Part shown: in pieces, positions 27,278 through 35,473 of the stretch
Position numbering within the stretch: the stretch's first letter is position 1
Layout of the letters: every line of letters starts with the position of its first letter
Assembly: GCF_022750545.1 (NCBI RefSeq)
Contig: NZ_PUIC01000003.1
Location: forward strand, 372,001 to 436,000
DNA: 64,000 nt
Reading direction: 5' to 3'
Source: Caulobacter sp. CCUG 60055
GTDB lineage: Bacteria; Pseudomonadota; Alphaproteobacteria; Caulobacterales; Caulobacteraceae
Notes under the pieces: generated by a model
Database searches by the model: none
What the model was told of the DNA's origin: nothing
The model's input: the letters and a program-made list of their open reading frames with translations, nothing else
Program-made: the position numbers and the translations under genes

Positions 27278-28321
27278 TCAGGCGAACAGCTTGGCCCAGC
27301 GGCGCTTCTCGCGGGTCTTCCAGGCTCCGCGGTGATAGGCGTCCGAGCCGATCAGCGGCACGACGGTGGTGGCCTCGGCGAACACCATCTGCTCGTAGGT
27401 GGTCTGGACCTTGCCCCACGAGGCGGCTTCCTTGAGGGTCGAGGACGAGCAGGCGCCGTCGCGCACGTCGGCGACGGTGATCTGCACGGCGTACTTGTGC
27501 ATCTCGGCCTCGACGCCGAGGATCTCGGCGCAGACCACGGTGTCCTGGGCGAAGTTCTTGGGCACGCCGCCGCCGACCATGAACAGGCCGGTGACGCCGG
27601 CGGCGATCTTGATGTCCGTCAGTTCACGGAAGTCCGCCACGGCGTCGATGCACATGTAGGGCTGCTTGGCCGCCGCGCGCTCCTTCTGGTGCTTGACCAG
27701 GCCGAAGCCGGCCGAGCTGTCGACGAAGGCCGGGCAGAAGATCGGCACGCCTTCCTCGTAGGCGGTCTGGATCAGGCTGCCGGGCTTCTTGGCGTTGCCT
27801 TCCGACAGCCACTTGCCCATCTCCCAGATGAACTCGCGCGAGGAATAGGGGCGCGGCTCCAGGCGGTTGGCGATCTCCAGGATGGTGTGGTCGCAGGCCT
27901 GCAGTTCTTCTTCGTCGATATAGGTGTCGTAGATGCGGTCGATGTAGTGGGCGCGCAGCTCGTTGTCGTCGACCTGGCCGGCGGCCTGATAGTGCTGGAA
28001 GCCCAGGGCCTCGAAGAAGTCCATGTCGACGATCGAGGCGCCGGTGGCGACCACGGCGTCGACCATCCCGAACTTCACCATGTCGCGATAGACGTGCATG
28101 CAGCCGCCGGCGCTGGTCGAGCCGGCCAGGATCAGCCAGGGCGAGCAGGCCTTGTCTTCCAGCGCCATGTTGAAGATGTCGGCGGCGCGGGCCGTGTCGC
28201 GCGACGAGAAGCTCATCTTGCGCATGGCGTCGATCACCGGCCGGGCGTCGTAGGCGGTGATGTCGACGTGTTCGACCACGTTGGTCAGCAGTTCGGCTTT
28301 CCGATTGGATTCGGCGTTCAT
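27278..28321 (-). CDS. Deoxyhypusine synthase-like protein (probable homospermidine-forming enzyme)
   Basis: A 347-residue homologue of eukaryotic deoxyhypusine synthase. The NAD-binding segments LAGSTSAGGCMHVY and VVATGASIVDMDF are present, with the active-site lysine K255 in GGGVPKNF. Bacteria lack the eIF5A substrate; bacterial members are known to make homospermidine by moving an aminobutyl group to putrescine. The start is the ATG at 28321 (MNAESNRKAE) with GAAGGGAAA upstream. An in-frame ATG at 28369 is possible. It lies 119 bases downstream of an ornithine decarboxylase-like gene, the likely putrescine source. Confidence 0.88.
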   Translation of the reverse strand: MNAESNRKAELLTNVVEHVDITAYDARPVIDAMRKMSFSSRDTARAADIFNMALEDKACSPWLILAGSTSAGGCMHVYRDMVKFGMVDAVVATGASIVDMDFFEALGFQHYQAAGQVDDNELRAHYIDRIYDTYIDEEELQACDHTILEIANRLEPRPYSSREFIWEMGKWLSEGNAKKPGSLIQTAYEEGVPIFCPAFVDSSAGFGLVKHQKERAAAKQPYMCIDAVADFRELTDIKIAAGVTGLFMVGGGVPKNFAQDTVVCAEILGVEAEMHKYAVQITVADVRDGACSSSTLKEAASWGKVQTTYEQMVFAEATTVVPLIGSDAYHRGAWKTREKRRWAKLFA

Positions 28322-28440
28322 CTTTGAGGTTTCCCTTCGCAAGGTCCCGCGGGAGGAGCGCCCGTCCAAAATAGAACGCGCCGGCCCGGACGGAGCGACG
28401 GACCGGCGCGGATGAGAAAACCGGCGAGCCGGCGCTTGAA

Positions 28441-29682
28441 CTATTTACGGCGACGTTTGCTACGCCGCGCACGCGACAGTTTCACGACCGTCTCGCTCTC
28501 GACGCGGGGCGTCGGGATCGAGCGGCGCGCGAGGCCGTACATCGAGGCCATCGGCGCGTCGTCGACGACGGCGGTCTCGGTGTCGCCGTAGCCGTTGAAG
28601 CGGGTGGCCATGGCGACGCCGTAGGCGCCCATCATGCCGATCTCGATGTAGTCGCCCTCGTCGATGTCCGCCGGCAGCCAGAACGGCCCCGGCATCTGAT
28701 CGATGGAGTCGCAGGTCGGGCCGTAGAACTTGAACGGCTTCAGCTCGGTCGAGGCCTCGGCGTCACGCACCAGCTTGACCGGGAACGGCCATTTCGAGTG
28801 CGTGGCGTCGAACAGCGTGCCGTACGAGCCGTCGTTCAGGTAAAGGGCGTCGCCCTTGCGCAGCTCGACCTTGGCCAGCACCGAGGAGCTCTCGGCGACC
28901 AGCGCGCGGCCGGGCTCGCACCACAGCTCGGTGGTCTCGTGAACCATCATCTCGGCGAAGCCGCGATGGATGGAGTCGGCGTAGTCGCGCAGGTCCGGCG
29001 GGATCATGCCCGGATAGACCGACGGGAAGCCGCCGCCCACGTCGATCACGTCGGCGAAGACGCCGGCGCGGACGAGGCTGCGCGAGGCCGAGGCCATGGC
29101 CGCCTGGAAGGCGGTCGGCCGCATGCACTGGCTGCCGACATGGAACGAGACGCCCATCAGGTCCTGGGTGGCGCGGCGCGCGGCGAGCATCAGGCCGGGG
29201 GCCTGGTCCGGCTCGACGCCGAACTTGCCCGACAGCGAATACATCGCCCCGTTCTGCGCCGGCGCGGCCAAGCGGACGATCAGGTTCAGGTCCTTGGCCT
29301 GTCCCGTCGCGTCGATGATCTTGGCCAGCTCCTCGTGCGTGTCGAACGAGAAGGTGCGGACCCCATGGTCGAAATAGGCGGCCGAGATGGCGCGGCGGCT
29401 CTTGACCGGGTGCATGAAAGCCATGCGGGAACCCGGCGCGTGCTCCGCCACCAGCTCGATCTCCGGGACCGAGGCCACATCGAACGACGTTACGCCGGCT
29501 TCCGCCAGGGTCTTGATGACCCACGGGGACGGGTTAGCCTTGACGGCGTAGAAGACGTCGCCTTTGAAGTTTTCCTGGAACCAGCGCGCCGCTACGGCCA
29601 CGGCGCCCGGTCGCACGAGTGCGACAGGACGTTCAGGCGACCGCTCACGGACCAGGTCCAGGGGCGTATGGTACGTGCGCAA
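28441..29682 (-). CDS. Type III PLP-dependent decarboxylase (ornithine/lysine decarboxylase-like)
   Basis: A 413-residue alanine-racemase-fold decarboxylase. The PLP lysine is K48 in FYAVKANP, the FHVGSQC motif is near residue 180, the glycine-rich DVGGGFPSVYPG follows, and CDSID near 330 carries the cysteine and aspartate of the ornithine-binding site. It should make putrescine from ornithine (or cadaverine from lysine). The reading frame begins with TTG at 29682 (reads MRTYHTPLDL), nine bases after GGGGGT. The C-terminus is a very basic tail (SRARRSKRRRK). Confidence 0.9.
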   Translation of the reverse strand: MRTYHTPLDLVRERSPERPVALVRPGAVAVAARWFQENFKGDVFYAVKANPSPWVIKTLAEAGVTSFDVASVPEIELVAEHAPGSRMAFMHPVKSRRAISAAYFDHGVRTFSFDTHEELAKIIDATGQAKDLNLIVRLAAPAQNGAMYSLSGKFGVEPDQAPGLMLAARRATQDLMGVSFHVGSQCMRPTAFQAAMASASRSLVRAGVFADVIDVGGGFPSVYPGMIPPDLRDYADSIHRGFAEMMVHETTELWCEPGRALVAESSSVLAKVELRKGDALYLNDGSYGTLFDATHSKWPFPVKLVRDAEASTELKPFKFYGPTCDSIDQMPGPFWLPADIDEGDYIEIGMMGAYGVAMATRFNGYGDTETAVVDDAPMASMYGLARRSIPTPRVESETVVKLSRARRSKRRRK

Positions 29683-29839
29683 CTCACGTAACCCCCTGCA
29701 GATTGTTAACCCAGGCCGGCGTTAGCAGCGCGTCTTGGACTTCGGGTCCGCCGGAAGGCGTGCACATAGGGAAAGTGGCGACCGCTGTAAAGGCGTTTTG
29801 CGCGGAAATGCGCGCCGGCCTTGCGATTCATCCCCCGCC

Positions 29840-29857
29840 CTGTCATCAAACCTTAGC
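29840..29857 (+). promoter_or_regulatory. Possible PhoB box upstream of phnC
   Basis: CTGTCAT (29840-29846) is a perfect Pho-box half site, followed by a four-base AT-rich spacer and a degenerate second half (CCTTAGC). It lies about 50 bases before the phnC start, in a 224-base gap shared with the divergent decarboxylase. One good half site alone is weak evidence; the transporter downstream gives it sense. Confidence 0.35.
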
Positions 29858-29906
29858 GTGGCTGCTCCATGAACGCCGCGATTTGCGTGAGGAAATCCCG
29901 CCAGCC

Positions 29907-30701
29907 ATGACGTCGGACGCCGTGCTTTCCGTCAGCGCCGTGTCGAAGACCTACGGGCAGCGCAAGGCGCTGAACGGCGTGTCTTTGTCGGTCGCCAAGG
30001 GCGAGATGGTCGCTCTGATCGGCCCTTCCGGCTCCGGCAAGTCGACTCTCCTGCGCGCCATGACCGGCTTCGTCGCCATCGACGCCGGCGACGGCCGCAT
30101 CGACGCCCTCGGGCGCAAGGTCCAGGCCAGGGGCAAGATCAGCGACGACATCCGCCAGGTGCGCTCGCGCATCTGCGTGGTGTTCCAGCAGTTCAACCTG
30201 GTCGGCCGCCTGACCCTGTTCACCAACGCCGCCCTCGGCGGCCTGGGGCACATGGGCTTCTGGCGCGGTCTGTTCGGCCGCTGGTCCCGCGCCGACAAGG
30301 ACGCGGTGATGGGCGCCCTGCACCGGGTGGGCGTGTCGGACTACGCCGGCCAGCGGGCCGCCACCCTGTCCGGCGGCCAGCAGCAGCGCGGCGCCATCGC
30401 CCGCGCCCTGGTGCAGAAGGCCGACATCATCCTGGCCGACGAGCCGGTGGCCTCGCTCGACCCGGTCTCGGCCCGGCGGGTGATGGAGCTGCTGTGCGAC
30501 CTCAACCGCGACGACGGCATCAGCGTCGTCGTCACCCTGCACCAGGTCGACTACGCCATGCGCTATTGCAGCCGCGTCGTCGCCCTCAAGGCCGGCCGCG
30601 TCGTCTATGACGGGCCGTCCAGCGGCCTGGCCCGCGACCAGTTGATCGACATCTATGGCCCGGAGATCGAAGAGGTCTTCTGGGAAGGAGATCCGAAATG
30701 A
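29907..30701 (+). CDS. phnC: Phosphonate/phosphate ABC transporter, ATP-binding protein
   Basis: A 264-residue ABC ATPase. Walker A is GPSGSGKST (K45), the signature is LSGGQQQRGA and Walker B is IILADEP, with the switch His in VVTLHQVDYA. The sequence VFQQFNLVGRLTLFTNAALG is characteristic of PhnC. The start is the ATG at 29907 (MTSDAVLSVS) behind GAGGAA; the frame is open upstream but without family similarity. Its stop overlaps the phnD start (ATGA). Confidence 0.95.
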   Translation: MTSDAVLSVSAVSKTYGQRKALNGVSLSVAKGEMVALIGPSGSGKSTLLRAMTGFVAIDAGDGRIDALGRKVQARGKISDDIRQVRSRICVVFQQFNLVGRLTLFTNAALGGLGHMGFWRGLFGRWSRADKDAVMGALHRVGVSDYAGQRAATLSGGQQQRGAIARALVQKADIILADEPVASLDPVSARRVMELLCDLNRDDGISVVVTLHQVDYAMRYCSRVVALKAGRVVYDGPSSGLARDQLIDIYGPEIEEVFWEGDPK

Positions 30702-31714
30702 TCCGCCGCGCCCTGATCGCGCCCCTGATCGCCGGCGGCCTGGCCGCCCTGCTGCTGGCCGGCTGCGGCCAGAAGGCGGCCGCGCCCAAGTCGGCGACGC
30801 CGCCGGTCCTGACCTTCTCGATCCTGTCCGCCGAGAACCAGCAGTCGATGGCGCCCCTGTGGCAGCCGATGCTGGACGACATGCAGAAGGAGACGGGGCT
30901 GAAGGTGAAGCCCTTCTTCGCCTCGAACTACAGCTCGCTGATCGAGGCCATGCGCTTCAACCAGGTGCAGCTGGGCTGGTTCTCGGCCCTGCCGGCGCTG
31001 GAGGCCACCCGCCGGGCCGACGCCGAGGTGTTGGGCCGGGTTGTCGACCTGGGCGGCGAGGGCGTCTACCAGTCGGTGCTGATCGCCCGGAAGGGCTCGG
31101 GCGTCACCCTCGACAAGGTGCTGGCCTGCGGCAAGAAATATTCGTTCGGCCTGGGCGACGTGAAGTCGACCTCGGGCACCCTGGCCCCGATGGCCTATCT
31201 GTTCACGCCCAAGAGCATCGAGCCGGCCGACTGCTTCAAGACGGTGCGCTCGGCCAGCCACCAGGCCAACCTGTTCGCGGTGGCCAACGGCACCGTCGAC
31301 GTCGCCACCGGCAACACCGTCGGCATGGTGTTCGCCAAGCGCGACAACCCGGCCATCGCCGACAAGGTCGAGGTGATCTGGACCTCGCCGCCGCTGCCGG
31401 AATCCTCGATCGTCGCCCGCAAGGACCTCGACCCGGCGGTCAAGGAGAAGCTGCGCAGCTTCTTCCTGACCTACGGGACCAAGCCCGGCCCCGACGGCGA
31501 CCGCCAGCGCGAGGTGCTGAAGAAGCTGACCTATGGCGGCTTCAGGCCGGCCGACAATTCCTACCTCGACCCGGTCCGCGAGATGGAGGCCTCGACCGAG
31601 CTGGCCGAGGCCCGCAAGTCCAGGGACGCCGGCCGCATCGCCAAGGCCCAGAAGGCTTATGACGCGGTGAAGGCCGAGATCGCCGCCCGCGCCGCCGCCA
31701 ATCCCGGCGCCTGA
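30698..31714 (+). CDS. phnD: Phosphate/phosphite/phosphonate ABC transporter substrate-binding lipoprotein
   Basis: A 338-residue periplasmic binding protein with the lipobox LLLAGC. The family features are FASNYSSLIEAMRFNQVQLGWFSALPAL, the FGLGDVKSTSGTLAP phosphonate-binding loop, and VATGNTVGMVF. The ligand may be a phosphonate, phosphite or hypophosphite. No C-P lyase or ptx genes lie in the window, so the use of the imported compound cannot be read here. It overlaps phnC by four bases. Confidence 0.93.
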   Translation: MIRRALIAPLIAGGLAALLLAGCGQKAAAPKSATPPVLTFSILSAENQQSMAPLWQPMLDDMQKETGLKVKPFFASNYSSLIEAMRFNQVQLGWFSALPALEATRRADAEVLGRVVDLGGEGVYQSVLIARKGSGVTLDKVLACGKKYSFGLGDVKSTSGTLAPMAYLFTPKSIEPADCFKTVRSASHQANLFAVANGTVDVATGNTVGMVFAKRDNPAIADKVEVIWTSPPLPESSIVARKDLDPAVKEKLRSFFLTYGTKPGPDGDRQREVLKKLTYGGFRPADNSYLDPVREMEASTELAEARKSRDAGRIAKAQKAYDAVKAEIAARAAANPGA

Positions 31715-31724
31715 GGTCGAACGC

Positions 31725-32534
31725 ATGACCGCAGCCCAAACCGCCGGCGCCGTCCCGCCGCCGCCGTCCCGGCCGCTCGGCGACCGCCTGATCGACCTGG
31801 TGGTGTGGGGCGGCCTGGCCGTCCTGCTGATCGTCAGCTTCGGCCCGGTCGAGCTCAAGAAGCTGCCGCTGCTGTTCTCCAACTCGCAGAACATGCAGGA
31901 GTTCGGACGCTCGTTCCTGCATCCCGACTTCACCAACTGGAAGATCTACATCTCGGCCATGTGGCTGACGATCCAGATCGCCCTGTGGGGCACGCTGCTG
32001 GCCATCCTGCTGGCGGTGCCGCTGGGCCTGGCCGCCGCGCGGAACGTCGCCCCGCCGTGGATCCAGCAGCCGGTGCGCCGGGTCCTCGACCTGCTGCGGG
32101 CCGTGCCCGACCTGGTGGTCGGCACCATCTTCATCGTCGCCGTGGGCCTGGGGCCGTTCGCCGGGGTGCTGGCCATCGCCGTCAACACCGGCGGGGTGCT
32201 GGGCAAGCTGTTCTCCGAGGCGGTCGAGACCATCGACCCGCGCCCGGTCGAGGGCGTGCGCGCCACCGGCGCGGCGCCGTTGCAGGAAGTGGTCTGGGGG
32301 GTGATCCCGCAGGTGGCGCCGCTGTGGACCAGCTATGCGCTGTACCGCTTCGAATCCAACTCGCGCTCGGCCACGGTGCTCGGCCTGATCGGCGCCGGCG
32401 GCATCGGCCAGCTGCTGTTCGATTCGCTGAACGGCTTCGCCTACAGCCAGACTGCGGCGATCGTCATCGTCATCGTCGCGGCGGTCAGCCTGATCGACCT
32501 CTTGTCTCAGGCCATGCGAAGCCGGCTGGTCTGA
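31725..32534 (+). CDS. phnE: Phosphonate ABC transporter permease
   Basis: A 269-residue inner-membrane permease with about six helices. The N-terminus is TMD1-like, and the coupling-helix region EGVRATGAAPLQEVVWGVIPQVAP is the EAA loop of the PhnE family, followed by RFESNSRSATVLGLIGAGGIGQLL. Only one permease gene is present, as in PhnCDE systems that use a homodimer. It ends 10 bases before the stop of the convergent glycosyltransferase gene. Confidence 0.94.
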   Translation: MTAAQTAGAVPPPPSRPLGDRLIDLVVWGGLAVLLIVSFGPVELKKLPLLFSNSQNMQEFGRSFLHPDFTNWKIYISAMWLTIQIALWGTLLAILLAVPLGLAAARNVAPPWIQQPVRRVLDLLRAVPDLVVGTIFIVAVGLGPFAGVLAIAVNTGGVLGKLFSEAVETIDPRPVEGVRATGAAPLQEVVWGVIPQVAPLWTSYALYRFESNSRSATVLGLIGAGGIGQLLFDSLNGFAYSQTAAIVIVIVAAVSLIDLLSQAMRSRLV

Positions 32535-32544
32535 GCCGGCGGCC

Positions 32545-33639
32545 CTAGGCCGCCTTGGGGCGGCGGCGCAGGCGGGCCAGCCGGCGCAGGCGTCGCCAGA
32601 ACCGGGTCTTCTCCGGCTCGGGATAGGGCTGGAGGTTGCGCACGAACTCCTCGGCGCAGGCCCGCCACGAGAACCGCTCGGCGAAGGCCCGCACCGCCTT
32701 GCGGTCGATGTCCAGGCAGGCCAGGCACGCCTCGCGCAGGCCGTCCTCGACGGTGGCGGCCAGCACCCCCGCGCCGGAGCCAGGGATGATGTCGATGGGG
32801 CCGGGCGCCGGATAGGCGGCCACCGGCACGCCCGCGGCCATGGCCTCCAGGATCACCAGGCCGAAGGTGTCGGTCAGCGACGGGAACACGAACACGTCGG
32901 CGCAGCTGAAATGGGCCGCCAGCTCGGCGCCGAACTTGGCCCCTGTGAACACCACGTCCGGGTACTTGGCGATCAGCTCCTCGCGCTGGGGGCCGTCGCC
33001 GACGATGACCTTGGTGCCCGGCAGGTCGAGGGCGGCGAAGGCCTCGATGTTCTTCTCGACCGCCACCCGGCCGACGTTCAGCCAGATCGGCCGGGCCATG
33101 CCGGCGAACAGGTCCGGCTCTTGCGGCTCGCGGGGCTTGAACACCTGGGTGTCGACGCCGCGCGACCAGGCCGACAGGTTGCGGAACCCGTGGCGCTGCA
33201 GCTCGTCGCGCATGGTCGGCGTGGCCACCATCAGCCGGCCCGACGGCTTGTGGAACCAGCGCATGTAGGCGTAGCCCGCCGACAGCGGCAGCGGCAGGCG
33301 CGCCGAGACGTATTCCGGGAACCGGGTGTGGTAGCTGGTGGTGAAGGGCAGCTTCCACTCGACGCAGATGCGCCGCGCAGCCAGGCCGATCGGCCCCTCG
33401 GTGGCGATGTGGATGGCTTCGGGCTCGAACGACTTGAAGCGTTCCTGCACCGGCTCGTAGGCGCCCACCGCCAGCTTGATCTCGGGATAGGTGGGCAGCG
33501 GGAAGGTCTTGAACTGGTCGGGCGAGACGATCTCGACCTCGTGGCCCATGGCGCGCATCTCGGCGACCACGCGCGTCAGGGTGCGGACGACGCCGTTGAC
33601 CTGGGGCTCCCAGGCGTCGGTGGCCAACAAGATCCGCAT
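32545..33639 (-). CDS. GT4 family glycosyltransferase, probable glycolipid synthase (Agt-like)
   Basis: A 364-residue GT-B glycosyltransferase. The N-terminal acceptor domain begins MRILLATDAWEPQVNGVVRTL, typical of diacylglycerol glucosyltransferases. The donor-site motifs are GRVAVEKNIEAF, VVFTGAK and FVFPSLTDTFGLVILEAMA (E-x7-E). Its ATG overlaps the stop of the upstream phosphatase gene (ATGA), so the two act together. In alphaproteobacteria a PlcP phospholipase and an Agt glycosyltransferase form such a pair, making glucosyl- or glucuronosyl-diacylglycerol in phosphate starvation. A mannosyltransferase role cannot be excluded. Confidence 0.8.
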   Translation of the reverse strand: MRILLATDAWEPQVNGVVRTLTRVVAEMRAMGHEVEIVSPDQFKTFPLPTYPEIKLAVGAYEPVQERFKSFEPEAIHIATEGPIGLAARRICVEWKLPFTTSYHTRFPEYVSARLPLPLSAGYAYMRWFHKPSGRLMVATPTMRDELQRHGFRNLSAWSRGVDTQVFKPREPQEPDLFAGMARPIWLNVGRVAVEKNIEAFAALDLPGTKVIVGDGPQREELIAKYPDVVFTGAKFGAELAAHFSCADVFVFPSLTDTFGLVILEAMAAGVPVAAYPAPGPIDIIPGSGAGVLAATVEDGLREACLACLDIDRKAVRAFAERFSWRACAEEFVRNLQPYPEPEKTRFWRRLRRLARLRRRPKAA

Positions 33640-34463
33640 CAGGCGACGGCTTCCCCCAGCACCCCTTCGACATCCTCAGCCGGCCGCTTGCGGTCGATCA
33701 CCGACCACGAGCGCAGCTTGGCCCATTCGAGGATCTCGAACGCGCCGTCGTGATGTTCGACGAGGGCGGTGCAGCTTTCAACCCAGTCGCCGTCGTTGAT
33801 GTAGGCGATTCCGCCGATGTCGCGCATCTCGGCCTTGTGGATGTGGCCGCAGATCACGCCGTCGACGCCGCGGCGGCGCGCCTCTTCGGCGACCGCGGCT
33901 TCGAAGTTCTCGACGAATTGCAGGGCGTTCTTCACCTTCACCTTCAGGTAGGCCGACAGGCTCCAGTAACCGAACCCCATCCGGCGGCGGACGTGGTTGA
34001 ACACGGTGTTCAGCATCAGGATGGTTCTATAAGACCAGTCGCCCAGGAAGGCGAGCCACTTGGCGTGCTGCACCACCCCGTCGAACTCGTCGCCGTGCAT
34101 CACCAGGAAGCGGCGGCCGTCGACGGCCTCGTGCACGGCGTCGCGCGCCACCACCACCCCGCCGAAGTGGACGCCGCAGTAGTCGCGGGCGACCTCGTCG
34201 TGGTTGCCGGGGATGTAGATCACCTCGCAGCCCTTGCGGGCCAGGCGCAGGATCTTCTGGACCACGTCGTTGTGGGCCTGCGGCCAGTGCCAGCCGCCCT
34301 TCAGCTTCCAGCCGTCGATGATGTCGCCGACCAGATAGAGGCGGTCGCACTCCATGTGCCGGATGAAATCCAGCAGCAGCTCGGCCTGGCAGCCGCGCGT
34401 GCCCAGGTGGATGTCGGAAACGAAAACGCTGCGATAGCGGCGGACCGGAAAATCGGCGCTCAT
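33639..34463 (-). CDS. plcP: Calcineurin-like metallophosphatase, PlcP-type phospholipase C candidate
   Basis: A 274-residue protein related to UDP-2,3-diacylglucosamine diphosphatase. All five metallophosphoesterase blocks are visible: SDIHLG, VGDIIDGW, PGNHDE, VMHGDEFD and GHIHKAE. A fragment such as DIHLGTRGCQAELLLDF matches what I recall of rhizobial PlcP, which releases diacylglycerol from phosphatidylcholine under phosphate limitation. The start is the ATG at 34463 (MSADFPVRRYR). It overlaps the glycosyltransferase start by four bases. An LpxH-like role is the alternative, but the coupling to a GT4 enzyme favours PlcP. Confidence 0.78.
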   Translation of the reverse strand: MSADFPVRRYRSVFVSDIHLGTRGCQAELLLDFIRHMECDRLYLVGDIIDGWKLKGGWHWPQAHNDVVQKILRLARKGCEVIYIPGNHDEVARDYCGVHFGGVVVARDAVHEAVDGRRFLVMHGDEFDGVVQHAKWLAFLGDWSYRTILMLNTVFNHVRRRMGFGYWSLSAYLKVKVKNALQFVENFEAAVAEEARRRGVDGVICGHIHKAEMRDIGGIAYINDGDWVESCTALVEHHDGAFEILEWAKLRSWSVIDRKRPAEDVEGVLGEAVA

Positions 34464-34536
34464 GCAGGAAATCTCGCTGCGGCGCCGCCCCAATAGGCGC
34501 CGGACCGGGGAGCAGTCCCGGCCATAGGCTGATTGC

Positions 34537-34554
34537 ATGTCCCTTTTGTGAAGC
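34537..34554 (-). promoter_or_regulatory. Possible PhoB box upstream of plcP
   Basis: On the minus strand GCTTCAC-AAAA-GGGACAT reads as two seven-base half sites with an AT-rich four-base spacer. The conserved CAC and CAT ends sit 11 bases apart, as in Pho boxes (CTGTCAC-N4-CTGTCAT). About eight of 14 half-site bases match. It lies about 75 bases before the plcP start. Confidence 0.35.
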
Positions 34555-34609
34555 TGGGCCCGCGACGGCCGCCGCGGCTGGCGGAGCCGGCGGTTCCCCG
34601 CTAAACAGA

Positions 34610-34625
34610 TTCTGCTGCGGCGCAA
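34610..34625. promoter_or_regulatory. TGCGGCGCA-type site upstream of the TetR gene
   Basis: TTCTGCTGCGGCGCAA lies 24 bases before the TetR gene start. It shares the 11-mer GCTGCGGCGCA with the site before phaZ and the core with the site before the UrcA-like gene. The right half is less well kept than in the other two. It may be a PhaR-type or other TGC-rich operator. Confidence 0.4.
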
Positions 34626-34648
34626 TATGAACGCCGTTTTGGAATCCG

Positions 34649-35305
34649 ATGAACGCAGTTCCCGCCTTTCCGCCCGCGTTGGGGGCTTCCGCCGCCAAGG
34701 ATACGCCCAAGTCGCTGCGCACCCGCGCGCGCATCCTCGACGCCGCCATGGCCCTGTTCGCGGAGATCGGCTACCACGCCGCCAACAACGCCAAGATCGC
34801 CGAGGCCGCCGATCTGACGCGCGGGGCGATGCTCTATCATTTCCCCACCCGCGAGGCCCTGGTCGAGGCCGCCGTCGAGCATATCCAGGCCGCCCGCGCC
34901 GCGCTGTTCGGCAAGGCCCAGGAGGACCTGCCGCCCGGCGCCGACGTCACCGAGCACGCCATCGACGTCTATTGGGCCCTGCTGAGCGAGCCGGCCTTCA
35001 CGGCCTTCGCCGAGCTGGAGTTCGCCGCCCGCACCGACGCCATGGTGCGGACCCGCCTCGGCGAGGCCCAGGCCGCCTTCGACCGCGCCCAGGTCGGCGA
35101 CCATTTCCTCAAGATGCTGCACGCCGGGGCCGGGCCGCGCTTCCAGGCCAGCCGCGACCTCGCCCGCTTCCTGCTGGAGGGGCTGCACCACGCCAGCCTG
35201 ACCTACGACGCCGAGGCCCGGCGCGAGCGGCTGCTGGCGGTGATCAAGCGCGCGACCCACATGCTGAACCGCAAGGGCTCGGTGCACGACCTCTGGCCGG
35301 ACTAG
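34649..35305 (+). CDS. TetR/AcrR family transcriptional regulator
   Basis: A 218-residue repressor. The N-terminal helix-turn-helix is at about 25-70 (RARILDAAMALFAEIGYHAANNAKIAEAADLTRGAMLYHF), and the C-terminal ligand domain is alpha-helical. The segment GAMLYHFPTREALVEAAVEH is the standard TetR link. It lies 168 bases upstream of the ferritin-like gene on the same strand and probably controls it. The gap between them contains an inverted repeat. Confidence 0.92.
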   Translation: MNAVPAFPPALGASAAKDTPKSLRTRARILDAAMALFAEIGYHAANNAKIAEAADLTRGAMLYHFPTREALVEAAVEHIQAARAALFGKAQEDLPPGADVTEHAIDVYWALLSEPAFTAFAELEFAARTDAMVRTRLGEAQAAFDRAQVGDHFLKMLHAGAGPRFQASRDLARFLLEGLHHASLTYDAEARRERLLAVIKRATHMLNRKGSVHDLWPD

Positions 35306-35411
35306 CCCAGGCCGGACCAGCTCCGACCGGCGGGCCGGCTTTCTGCGCGGCCGTCAAAAACGCCCGGTTGGCCGAACATTAAAACGTGACGCCTCCGTCA
35401 TTTTTGGGTTG

Positions 35412-35430
35412 ACCTGGTGAAAAGCCAGGT
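35412..35430. promoter_or_regulatory. Inverted repeat before the ferritin-like gene
   Basis: ACCTGG (35412-35417) and CCAGGT (35425-35430) form a perfect inverted repeat over a seven-base AT-rich spacer. TTGACA follows at 35430-35435. The position 44 bases before the GTG start suits a repressor site, and the TetR gene just upstream is the natural candidate regulator. Confidence 0.45.
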
Positions 35431-35473
35431 TGACAGTGTTCACATTGGGAAACGCCAGTCCGGAGAGGCCGCC

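Noticed and set aside
28388-28437. Terminator CCGG-CTCG-CCGG-TTTT after the decarboxylase gene
   Set aside because: The four-pair stem is too weak to call; read-through into the DHS-like gene is plausible.
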